This document shows positions 20,337 through 29,465 of a stretch of 64,000 nucleotides of DNA, one piece after another. Numbering within the stretch: position 1 is the first letter of the stretch; each line of letters begins with the position of its first letter. This stretch comes from Campylorhamphus procurvoides (lineage: Eukaryota > Chordata > Aves > Passeriformes > Dendrocolaptidae), in assembly GCA_013396655.1 (NCBI GenBank), contig WBMV01005967.1, positions 8,706 through 72,705 of the forward strand, written 5' to 3'. The position numbers and the translations under genes were made by a program. Under the pieces are notes generated by a model. That model did no database searches. It had not been told where the DNA came from and saw only the letters and a program-made list of their open reading frames with translations.

Positions 20337-21449
20337 ACTACATGTGTAGCTACAGCTGCATCTGCAGCTGCAGGGAAGGAAACAAGGGAGCCACAACATC
20401 TCTCATACTCTCAAGTACAGCAAATACAAATATCCCACATATATGTGCTGCGCCACAACGGAGTTCTGGCTAAAAGGCTCTGTTAAGCACCCACAAAGAA
20501 CAGGATGTACACAGAGGCAAGATTTTTAAGAACAACTGTGTACCATAGAGCTGGTCTTTTTGAGAGATTTACTTCATGGCTAGAGGTTGTGAACTACATA
20601 TTGTCACTTGTCATTGTCACTTCCCAAGTTAAAACACATTTCAAAATAACATTTCAAAGCTCCCTCTCTTTAAGAATTGAATGATTATGGTTGTGCTTCT
20701 GCTACAGCAGATACATGCTATACATCTGAAAGAACAAACCATCTATCTCACAGTAGTCCTGAATTCTCATTTTCAGTCATTCCTTCATTGATTGCCTGTA
20801 TTTTCAGACTGCCTTAATGCTCACTGTCAACATTCCCATCCATTCCTGACACAGAAATTGTTATAAGGATTGCTCTAAGGATTCTGAGATCACGTACCCA
20901 TTTCAAACTTTTAATCTTTGTCTTGCTATCCAGAAAATAGTATAGGGAAATAACAAGCATATATTTTTAAATAGTTGGATTAGTATCTTCTGAGGGGATG
21001 TTAGCTCAATATCTCTACTCTTCCTGCCTTGATGCAGAGTAAATCCTACTCACTGATGCATGCCTTTGTTAATATTGCCACCTACAGGAAACCATGGTCC
21101 ACACTATCTTTTTAGTACAGGCATAAGCAAATTCTCACAGAAAACTGTCAAAGCAAGGCAGATGAAATGAAAAGATGTCCATTATCACCCGGTTCTGCCC
21201 TCCAAAATTTTTCTTTAAGTCACAGCATTGAGCCCAAAAGTTGCAGTATTTCTGCATTTTTACAGAAGTCTTGTTTGCACTTCCAGTCCCTGAATGGCCC
21301 CTAAGCATCTGCCCTGTTCCCAGGAACTGAGGGGTGAAATCAAGAGAAGGGTGATGAAGAAGAGGGACAGACTTGCAGAACCTGACTTGCTATCCTGACC
21401 TGCTTGTTTTAAATCCTCTAAGGAACATACTGCTGCTCTCACAGGAATG
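20337..21449. other. Intergenic, no recognised feature
   Basis: AT-rich sequence between the CR1 end and the ERV remnant. The last ~150 bases may be very decayed retroviral sequence upstream of the integrase zinc-finger region, but I cannot align it with confidence. Confidence 0.4.
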
Positions 21450-22170
21450 CAACTTTTGGGCGGGCTTATGAGGGGGGAACTTGACCATGGACACTATTGC
21501 ACAGGTTATCCATGGATGTGAAACACATGGTGTAATTAACCCAAGCAGTTAAAGCCTCTCTGGCATGGTGGGTGATGGCACACATGTAAATGGGGGGGGC
21601 CAGGCACCTTGATTACATCACACTCCCCCAAATCCGCCAAGGATGCCATGTACCCACAGTGGTGGGAGCAGACACTGGATGGCTGGAAACATCTGTGCCC
21701 ATCCTGGTCCTTGAAACACATAGTTTGTGGAGACACAATACCCCAGAAATAATAGAATCAGACAGCGGGGCTCACTTCCAAAACAACCCCAGACACTTTG
21801 GCCAAAGAGCACGGCCGTGAGTGGGAATATCACATTCCCTATCATACACCAGCCTCTGGAAAAATCAAATAATGTAGTGGATGGTTAGACCACAGTGAGA
21901 GCAACGAGGGTGGGACCTTCACACATTGGCATGCACATTTAGCAAAGGCCACCTGGTTAGACAACACTCAGGGATTTGCCAGTAGGGCTGGCCCTGTCCA
22001 ACCTAAACTTTACCATACTGAAGAAGGGGATAAAGTTCCTGTAGGGCACAGCACAAACATGCTGGAAAAAGCAACTTGGGTTACCCCTACCTCAGGCAAA
22101 GGCAAACCCATCTCTGGCATTCCTTTTGCTCAAGGACCTGGGTGCATTTGATGGGTGGTGTGGGGTGATG
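21450..22170 (+). pseudogene. Broken retroviral integrase (pol 3' end)
   Basis: Fragments of an integrase can be read in order: remnants of the N-terminal zinc-binding region (~21450-21560), the catalytic-core segment with the first aspartate in HLDYITLP (codon at 21611-21613), and the second aspartate in IIESDSGAHF (codon 21761-21763). The frame stops at a TGA near 21818-21820; later matching text appears in other frames, ending near a tryptophan-rich stretch around 22140-22170. Stops and frameshifts mean no functional enzyme. No attempt was made to restore it. Confidence 0.75.
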
Positions 22171-22660
22171 GAAATGTCTGGTGTGCATCTCTAAGCCAAT
22201 GAATTAAACTGTACAATGTTAATGACTATGTAACACTGTGAATCACCACTTCTCTGGTGGCTACATGCCCATCACCACACTGGGCACTTCGCAGTGCTCA
22301 TGTGAATTTGGGGATCTGAACTAGACTTCCCTTTTGGTCATCACGACTTCCCATCACCACAATGATGAAGAATGGACTTTGATGGAACCAGAAGAATGCA
22401 GCAGTAATGGAATCAGAACTGGTTTCAATGTGCACAAGTCCCAGCAGCACACACAATCTTCCCTGCCTGAAACACTGTGCTGACAGAAGGCGGCCAAGGT
22501 CATGCACTAAATAAAATCAATGGACTTTTATGGGGGTGGTCCATAGACTATGAGAATGTTATCTGTGTGTGTTTATATACCAAAAGAGAGGTAACTAATG
22601 GGCTACTGGGAAGTGTGGGACCTGGCATGACATAAATTATATGGAATAAGGGGTGCCTAC

Positions 22661-23175
22661 TGTCCTGATTTCAGCTGTAATAGTGAATTTTCTTCCCAGT
22701 AGCTGGTATAGTAGTATGTTTTGGATTAAGTGTGAGGATAATGCTAACACACTGATGTTCTGGCTGTTCCTGAGCAGTGCTTACCTGAAGTCAAGGACTT
22801 TTCAGTGCCTCATGCTCTGCAAGTGAGGAGGTGTGGCAACAAGCCAGGAAAGTGACCCAAAATGGCCAAAGATTCTCCATATCACATATGATCATGCCCA
22901 GGATATGAACAGGGGGGAATTGGCCAGGAGAGTAATGGCATTGTGGATCACTCACTTTTCTGGGTGTTTTTTCACCCTTTCAAAAATTGTATTAATAGCA
23001 ATATTTATTATATTTTAATTACTATAATTAGTATTAGTATATTGTACTTTAAATTATTAAACTGTTCTTATGTACATCCATAAATTTTTTTCTTTCCTGA
23101 TTACCCTCCCCCCCATTCCACTGGAGGGGGTGTGTGGCATTTAGTGATACTTAGTTGCCAGCTGGGGTTAAACCA
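22661..23175 (+). repeat. ERV 3' LTR
   Basis: It begins TGTCCTGATTTCAGCTGTAA and ends GGGGTTAAACCA, giving TG...CA termini about 515 bases apart. Internal blocks shared with the LTR at 33387 include 'aagtcaaggactt', 'tcatgc(t/c)ctgc', a TA-rich segment and a 'ccc..attccactggaggggg' block near the 3' end. The TATA region has degenerated (gatatgaacagg). A clear target-site duplication was not found. Confidence 0.75.
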
Positions 23176-23189
23176 TGTTGCTCGAACTC

Positions 23190-23295
23190 TGATCCAGCCT
23201 AGCCTTGAACACTCCCAGGGATGGGGCATTTACAGGGTATATGGGCAACCTGTGCCTCACTACCCTCAAAGTGAAGAATTTCTATCCAATACAGA
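23190..23295 (-). mobile_element. CR1 LINE 3' fragment abutting the LTR
   Basis: The stretch 'gatccagcctagccttgaac', 'cactcccagggatggggcat', 'gcaacctgtgcctcactacc', 'agtgaagaatttctatccaa' is the reverse complement of a conserved CR1 3' segment. It starts within ~15 bases of the LTR 3' end, so the ERV may have inserted into or beside an existing CR1. Confidence 0.8.
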
Positions 23296-23617
23296 ATAGT
23301 ATAGAATTAAGACAGTTCCCACTATAGCAGAATTAAGACAATTGCTCCACTAGCATAAAAAAATTGTTTACTAAAGCAATCAGCTTTCAAGTATCTGGTC
23401 TGCATAAGAATATTTATTTTTTAAAAGCTACATATTTCTTTTGGAAAGAATAATTCACCCACCCACCCCATTTGATTATGCTCCTCCACTTTTAAAAGTG
23501 GTGCTAGTGTCAGACTTGCAGGTTGTGTGTGAAAACAGATTTATTGTTACACAATACAGGGCAGCTACATGCATTCCAGTTCCGATAAAAGCAGGCAGTT
23601 CTATTCAGCTTCACCTC
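23296..23617. other. Convergent intergenic stretch / distal SRP19 3' flank
   Basis: AT-rich sequence with no gene. Additional minus-strand AATAAA hexamers (complement TTTATT, for example 23540-23545) could serve as alternative SRP19 polyadenylation signals. Confidence 0.4.
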
Positions 23618-23721
23618 TTTATTTCTTGCTCATATCTCTCACCTTAAAGCTGCAGCAAGATGTCCAACTGCATTTGTTGTAAGTACAACTATGTGACGCA
23701 ACAATGATTCCAGATGTGAAC
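23618..23721 (-). other. SRP19: SRP19 3' UTR with proximal polyadenylation signal
   Basis: On the minus strand an AATAAA (complement at 23618-23623) lies about 100 bases beyond the SRP19 stop. This is the first canonical hexamer and suggests a short 3' UTR; the actual cleavage site is not known. Confidence 0.5.
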
Positions 23722-23855
23722 TCACTTCTTTTTCTTCCCTTTACCTTTCTTGCCTCCCTCTCCTTGCTGAAGGCTTTGGTCACTACCTCCCATCTTCTGA
23801 GTTCTTGTTTTCAGTTTGGGAATGGTTTCTGCAGCATACAGCATCACTGACTTGC
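23722..23855 (-). CDS. SRP19: SRP19 exon 5 (C-terminal, with stop)
   Basis: A 134-bp coding exon preceded on the minus strand by acceptor gtatttttag. Its first two bases (GC) complete an arginine codon split from exon 4. It encodes KSVMLYAAETIPKLKTRTQK followed by a Gln/Gly/Lys-rich tail and TGA at 23722-23724. Confidence 0.95.
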
Positions 23856-26800
23856 CTAAAAATACAGGGAGAGATCAATGTACGCCTACCCATTTTAAGA
23901 ACAGCAGTGTTTTCAAACTTGGAAACTTCAGGCCCACTGTGGATTTCAGTTAAATCAAGTATAAAGCCCAGGAGTTCTGCTTCCTTCCCGTGTGTAGCAA
24001 GCAGCTTATGAAAAATTCTTGGGGGGGACACAGAAAAGGAAGTGCAGAACTGAGGAGTATCAGAGCAGACTGCAACAAACATATAACCTCACAATCTCCG
24101 AAGTATCTACACCATTCCTTCCACTCTTTCCCTTCACCTCTTACTGCCCCAGAATACTCGTGACAGAATGATCAGGCAAAAGCTAGAAGCATTTTTAGAA
24201 AGGCACTGCCATCCAGAAGGAATACAACTTTTAAATCATCTCCTTCTGACTATTAGCACTCTTATGCTACTCTGGATTCAGTAATCTTCTTGCTCATTCT
24301 TTAAGATACATACTGCTTCCCTTTTTCATATGGATTCAGATTGAGGAAAAATGCAAAAGACTGCATTACTTGTCAGTCAAGATGAACCACTCCTATTAAT
24401 TAGTTAAGGGCAGCTGCTTCACTGTTAATTTACAAAATCTCAGCTGAACTCAGTATTTTATCAATTTGGCATTCACACTGATGCCTAGCTGATGTATGTA
24501 ACCTAAGAAAAAAGGTGGAATTTAGCCATTTAAACATCAGTTACTTGGTTTTAAATGTCAACAAAACTGAATAGATGCTTTGTTTAACACACTAATCCCA
24601 CAACACTCTCCACCATCCCCCCCCCCAACTCCAATGACACTGCAGCAGAAATTGCAGGATCAAAGACAACAGCATTTTGCAAACTCTCCTCAATGTCCAC
24701 AGTACAGCTTGAGTTAGTTGACTTATACACGCAAAGAGATTTAATGTAGAGCTGTAGAATAGTTAAAACTAATTAAAAAATCTGGTAACATAACAAAATA
24801 AACGAACTCTTTCTGGTTTATTAACGGAAGAAATGCCTAAACCCAGGTACTTTACTCACGTGTTGGAAACTGAGGTAAGCAGGGGTTGCCATCATCTTGC
24901 TTGAGCTGAATTCGTACTCTACCTCTGTATTGCACGTCTCTGTTCCACTCTCTAGGATACATCTTATTTTTCTGTCATGCAAAACAAGAAACTTAGTATA
25001 GTGAGCAATGGAAAATGTAACTGTTTCAGAGCTGCAACCAGCTCCCGGTACTAAGCAATTCTGAATAAACTGCTAGAGGGACTGTTCTACTTCCCCAGAG
25101 GCCTGGACTGCAGGGATACAGGTTTTTGTTTCACCTCCACAGCCACATTTTGGACACCTAGAGATAGCAAGTCACAAGTCACAGTCACTGCTTTTGGATA
25201 GTCATAGCCTTCTTGATAAAACATCACTGTTCAACTGCTTCTAAAAAGCAAAGTGGTTTTGTGCTGGTTGGGGGATACCAGTCAAACTCCTAGATGAGGA
25301 CCTCAGTTCTTAGATAATTCAACAACGTTTTAAATTAATAATTACTTCAGGAAACAACCTGTGAAGTTACCTCTCTAGAAATCCAGACTCATTCCCTAAG
25401 AAAAAAGGTAACCAACAAGCCATTTGCAAGCATTTCAATAAAAAAAAACCCCAACATTCTCTGGCTAAAAGGTCACTCCACAGGGCTATGATGATTCCAA
25501 GCATCAGAATCCAATTCCTACACAACATTGGTTGCAAAGGTAACCATGTTTCATTAAAAACATGCCTTCTTAAAAACAATTTGCAGAGTTGCAGCTTGCA
25601 GAATTAGGCTTTACTCTGACGCACTTCTAAGTATTCAGAAGAAGTCTGTATCTTTTCAGAAGAACAGTAGAAATCTTTTTGTAGGCTGAAAAGTGGCATT
25701 GTCTAAGAAATCTGGGATATTCCTGACTTGCATCAGGTTTCCAACATTCAAGATTATGGTCAGTTATCATTCAAAGCAAGCAAAGCTAATAACAAAACTT
25801 CTCAACTGCAAGTTATCCTAAGAAAATTTATAATGAAAGGACAGAGACACATACCAAGTTTGCTTGTTTTATTTTGGTTTTCGGGGTGGGGGGGGGGGGG
25901 GCTTTTTTAAAAATTACCTCTAAAAACACATTGAATCCAACTGCTGCACATACATCTTGGATTTCTGTAGATGTGGGATTTTCAACAGCCTGTTGGAACA
26001 ATGTGTTACAATTAATTAGTTTTCAACAATGCCCTACCTAACTAACAGCAGTTATTAGTTTCCCACCCTATACTCCCCTATACTCTGTAACTAGGAAAAG
26101 GATATGAGGACAGAGAGGGTACTTTAAATACTGACACATCTACTCTAGCTGTCATCTGTCACTGCTTCTGTGGTCTAGAAAATATTAAATAAAAAAAAAG
26201 AGAGAAGACATCAGGAAACAGAAGAGACAGAATTAATTAGGAGAGGGAAGCAAGCAAGAGAATTGCTTAGGAAAAATAATTTAAGTTAATTAACAGTTAT
26301 TATTTGTACAAAGATATCAAAAGCTGTGAATCAGCAACAGCAAACTTAAAGTAAGGCCTGAACAAGGAAAGAACAGAAAATCTCTAGATCTCTGACTGGT
26401 AACTTCAATGCTGAAGAAAGATTTTAAGTATTATCAGAAAAAAACACAAGCAGTGAGAAAAATCCTTTATGTTCCCAGCATTGCTTGTTAAAGTTATTAT
26501 GAGAAACTATTTCTGGATAGATTAAAAGCAACAATAATTACCAAGTCTATGTGCCACATGCATTTTAAGTTCTAACCTTGAAAGCAGCAGAAGGGACAGG
26601 ACACAGAGTACAGGCATATATAGACAGTCTAAAAAAAAACAATCATCAGCTAACTAGCCTTTGCTTTTAAATTTGGCAAACTACTTATATAGGAAGCTGA
26701 ATGCACTAAATTCCTCATTATTTCACCTGCTTGCTCACACGAAAGCAGGCACTTCAACCTACTGCTCTTCTACTAAATTCATATGCTGGCACAAGCTTAT

Positions 26801-27008
26801 CTTCAAATACAGTGTAATCTCCAGTTACTGAGCAACTTGCCATGGGGGATTGGAAAGATCAGATATGTTTTCCAGCTCTCTACTGCATAGCAAAACAAAA
26901 CACCATTATTTCCCTACCACCCACAAAATTACTTTGTCTATAGGTATCCTTCTTCCTTCTGCTATTGTCTTCTTGTTATTCAAATAGGCTGGATAAATGC
27001 AGATGAAT
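23722..27008 (-). CDS. SRP19: Signal recognition particle 19 kDa protein (SRP19), exons 2-5, exon 1 missing
   Basis: SRP19 binds helices 6 and 8 of the signal recognition particle RNA and prepares it for SRP54, so that ribosomes making secretory proteins are targeted to the ER. Four minus-strand exons join in frame: 26933-27008, 25918-25989, 24860-24971 and 23722-23855. They encode about 130 residues, starting at FICIYPAYLNNKKTIAEG, through AVENPTSTEIQDV, KMYPREWNRDVQYRGRVRIQ and KSVMLYAAETIPKLK, to a lysine-rich tail GKKGKGKKKK and TGA. With the ~14 residues expected from exon 1 the total equals the human length of 144. Substitutions versus human as remembered include Asp for Ser in RIPIDK and Pro for Ser in KMYPREW. 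Exon 1 probably lies in the N gap at 28021-28601. Very secure identity. Confidence 0.96.
23856..24859 (-). other. SRP19: SRP19 intron 4
   Basis: About 1 kb, from donor gtgagt to acceptor tttttag on the minus strand. It has a C10 run on the + strand near 24618. Two overlapping open frames around 23783-24082 extend past the exon 5 border and are read-through, not extra coding sequence. Confidence 0.75.
24860..24971 (-). CDS. SRP19: SRP19 exon 4
   Basis: A 112-bp exon with acceptor gcatgacag and donor gtgagt. It encodes KNKMYPREWNRDVQYRGRVR and continues to CLPQFPT plus the first base of a split arginine codon. This is part of the conserved RNA-binding core. Confidence 0.96.
24972..25917 (-). 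other. SRP19: SRP19 intron 3, with poly-C/poly-G run near the donor
   Basis: A 946-bp intron from donor gtaatt (ends at 25917) to acceptor gacag. A 14-base G run on the + strand (25888-25901), read as C14 by the transcript, lies 17 bases inside the donor. Confidence 0.75.
25888..25901. repeat. G14 homopolymer
   Basis: Fourteen consecutive G on the + strand, preceded by GGGGT. Its length may be imprecise because homopolymers are error-prone in assembly. Confidence 0.85.
25918..25989 (-). CDS. SRP19: SRP19 exon 3
   Basis: A 72-bp exon, phase 0 at both ends, encoding 24 residues AVENPTSTEIQDV to GFNVFLE. Acceptor ccaacag, donor gtaatt. It matches human exon length and sequence closely. Confidence 0.96.
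25990..26932 (-). other. SRP19: SRP19 intron 2
   Basis: A 943-bp AT-rich intron (donor gtaatt next to 26933, acceptor ccaacag). No repeat or exon recognised. Confidence 0.75.
26933..27008 (-). CDS. SRP19: SRP19 exon 2
   Basis: A 76-bp exon with acceptor ctcttcctag and donor gtaatt. One base completes an arginine codon split from exon 1, then 25 codons encode FICIYPAYLNNKKTIAEG and RRIPIDK. This holds the start of the conserved SRP19 fold. Confidence 0.96.
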
Positions 27009-27849
27009 CTAGGAAGAGAAAACAGCGAGTTTAAGCAGGTGATATCAACTCCTTCATTATTCATGCAGTTTTCATTCATCTTCCTAGTAAAAAATAAATC
27101 TCATGGCTACAACACAGAACTTTACAGAGTCTCCTGGAACAACCATTTATTTTCCCAAGATGGATTCATAAGTTGTTGCAAAATCCCACTCTGAGTTATC
27201 ATGGGCACTGCATGACCATTTGGCTGAGACGCTCCTTGCATGACACCACTTTTTGGGGCACTGTGTGTACAAGGGACAGCACTACCTATTATGAGAACAA
27301 AAAAGGAGGCTGAAACAGGAATTTTTCACCTCTTTCTCACACCCTTGAAACCTGGCAGGAAACATACCCCTTTCCCTGGAAAGAATTAAAGAATGTTTCC
27401 TGAAAAGGTTTTACTACACTAATAGTTAACTAAGTTCTTGATAGAAGCAAGAAGCAGGGTTTTTTTTTTCTGCTATGGATTTGCCTTTTTTTGTTTGTTT
27501 GGTTAGTTTTGGTTTTTTGTGGTTTTGTTTTTTGTCTTGTTTTGTTTTGTTATTCACATACAGACCCACCCAGATTGGAGCAAATTCATAAAAAGCAAAT
27601 TCATAAAAGCAAATTCACAGTTTTTCACCGAAAAGCTGTGCTTAAACCCCTGCTCAAGATTCTGCGGTGGATTTAAACCCGCCAAGCACACGCAGGGGAT
27701 TACAGAGTGTCAGAACCTCAATTACACTTATCAGGCAATTAAAAACCCAGCTGGGTGAGACCGAGCAGAGGTGGAAGAACACTTGCATTTATCTGAACAA
27801 GGAGCTATGAGAGAAAAAGGAAATAAGGGCAGGAAAATAAGGGAATAAG
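27009..27849 (-). other. SRP19: SRP19 intron 1 (partial), with short tandem repeat
   Basis: Presumed intron between exon 2 and the missing exon 1. It contains T-rich low-complexity sequence (27460-27550) and about three copies of a gcaaattcataaaa unit at 27580-27618. No exon is seen. Confidence 0.5.
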
Positions 27850-28020
27850 AGCATCACTCGCCGGAGACTAACAAGGGCCACCGAGTGCTGCTGCCGGCCA
27901 GGGAAGGCCCTGAGACCCCCCAAACCTGCTCAGCCGCTGCCCTTTCCCGTCCACCCTTCCCGCTGGTGTTCCCTGCTCGCCCTCCAAGAGCCCCCCGGCT
28001 CCCCCACACGGAATGCCGCT
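27850..28020 (-). promoter_or_regulatory. SRP19: GC/CpG-rich flank of the probable SRP19 promoter island
   Basis: Sequence composition shifts abruptly to GC-rich with CG dinucleotides, ending at the N gap. I see no start codon context or N-terminal SRP19 peptide here, so it is probably first-intron or island sequence. The promoter and exon 1 would be inside the gap. Confidence 0.5.
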
Positions 28021-28601
28021 NNNNNNNNNNNNNNNNNNNNNNNNNNNNNNNNNNNNNNNNNNNNNNNNNNNNNNNNNNNNNNNNNNNNNNNNNNNNNNNN
28101 NNNNNNNNNNNNNNNNNNNNNNNNNNNNNNNNNNNNNNNNNNNNNNNNNNNNNNNNNNNNNNNNNNNNNNNNNNNNNNNNNNNNNNNNNNNNNNNNNNNN
28201 NNNNNNNNNNNNNNNNNNNNNNNNNNNNNNNNNNNNNNNNNNNNNNNNNNNNNNNNNNNNNNNNNNNNNNNNNNNNNNNNNNNNNNNNNNNNNNNNNNNN
28301 NNNNNNNNNNNNNNNNNNNNNNNNNNNNNNNNNNNNNNNNNNNNNNNNNNNNNNNNNNNNNNNNNNNNNNNNNNNNNNNNNNNNNNNNNNNNNNNNNNNN
28401 NNNNNNNNNNNNNNNNNNNNNNNNNNNNNNNNNNNNNNNNNNNNNNNNNNNNNNNNNNNNNNNNNNNNNNNNNNNNNNNNNNNNNNNNNNNNNNNNNNNN
28501 NNNNNNNNNNNNNNNNNNNNNNNNNNNNNNNNNNNNNNNNNNNNNNNNNNNNNNNNNNNNNNNNNNNNNNNNNNNNNNNNNNNNNNNNNNNNNNNNNNNN
28601 N
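28021..28601. other. Assembly gap (581 N)
   Basis: A run of 581 undetermined bases. Its GC-rich left flank and repeat-rich right flank are typical of sequence lost from short-read assemblies. Open frames that run through the N are artefacts. Confidence 0.99.
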
Positions 28602-28734
28602 GGTGTCACCACAGCAAAATAGGGAAAAAAATTAACAAAAGGGCTAAAACTTACTGGAAACACGTGCTGAAATGCAATGCAAAAAGTGTAGGAGTCAGTT
28701 ATTGGGCCCAGTGCTGTGTCAGGGTGTGGTTACT

Positions 28735-29465
28735 GGGATGGTGGTGGTGGAACTGGAGCCACACTGGGAGCAGGGGCTGGCACACCAGAGGGGCATGGGC
28801 AGGCTGGAAAGGGGCTGCAGGATCCTCAGGAGGTTCAGCGAGGGGAGGGCAGGGGCTTTAGGGGAACAGGGACCAGCACGGGCTGGAGCCACCTTCCAGG
28901 AAAGGTCCTGGAGGGTTCCAGGTGGAACGTGAGCCAGCGATGTGCTCCTGTGGCGAAGAAAGGCAGGGGCTTCAGGAGTGCTGCCAGCAGGGCAGGGGGC
29001 TGATCCTGCCACTGGTCCAGCACTGGGCCCCCAGTGCAGGACAGACACAGACACAATGGAGAGAGCCCAGTGAGCAGCCACCAGGATGATGGAGGGACTG
29101 GAGCAGCTCATCCTGGAGGAGAGAAGGGTCAGGGAGATCTTGGCAGTGTATGTAACACTGCAAGGGAAGGTGCAAAGAGGACAAAGCCAGGCTCTTTCCA
29201 GTGGCAGGACCAGGGGTGGTGGGCACATACTGAAACACAGGAGGTTCCTCCTGCACATCAGTAAACACCTTTTCCCTGTGAGGATGACCAAGCACTGGCA
29301 CGGGTCACCCAGGGAGATGATGGCGTCTTCATCCTTGGAAACACTGGAAAGTTTTATGGGAATGATCCTGGATATGTGGCTCTAGGTGGTCCTGCTTGAG
29401 CAGGTGGTTGGACCAGTCAACATCTAGAGGTCCCTGCCAGCCTCAGCCACTCGGTCACTCTGTGA
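28735..29465 (+). mobile_element. CR1 LINE fragment, ORF2 end and 3' UTR
   Basis: Roughly 700 bases follow the CR1 consensus order: 'aggatcctcaggaggttcag' (end of the ORF2 region), 'gtgagccagcgatgtgctcc', 'ccagtgagcagccaccagga', 'gaggttcctcctgcacatca', 'ttttccctgtgaggatgacc', 'agcactggcacgggtcaccc' and a terminal 'tctagaggtccctgccagcc' with a weak TCGGTCACTCTGTGA tail. Overlapping open frames of up to 190 codons on both strands here are by-products of the GC-rich repeat. Left border uncertain. Confidence 0.75.

Larger units (their letters stand above)
21450..23180 (+). mobile_element. ERVL-like endogenous retrovirus remnant: integrase fragment plus 3' LTR
   Basis: Decayed retroviral integrase sequence (21450 to ~22170) is followed by ~490 bases of non-coding internal sequence, a purine-rich stretch (ggaataagggg, ~22643-22653) and an LTR from 22661 to about 23175. 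Order and orientation fit the 3' half of a provirus on the + strand. No gag, protease, reverse transcriptase, env or 5' LTR was seen, so the copy is truncated and incapable of autonomous activity. Assignment to an ERVL-like avian family rests on the integrase and LTR patterns I remember from bird genomes, and is moderate. Confidence 0.75.

Noticed and set aside
27854..28861. Open frames of 245-282 codons crossing the N gap
   Set aside because: Most of each frame is undetermined bases, so the length is an artefact.
28719..29301. 190- and 109-codon minus-strand frames
   Set aside because: They lie antisense in a CR1 3' fragment; GC-rich repeat sequence has few stops.
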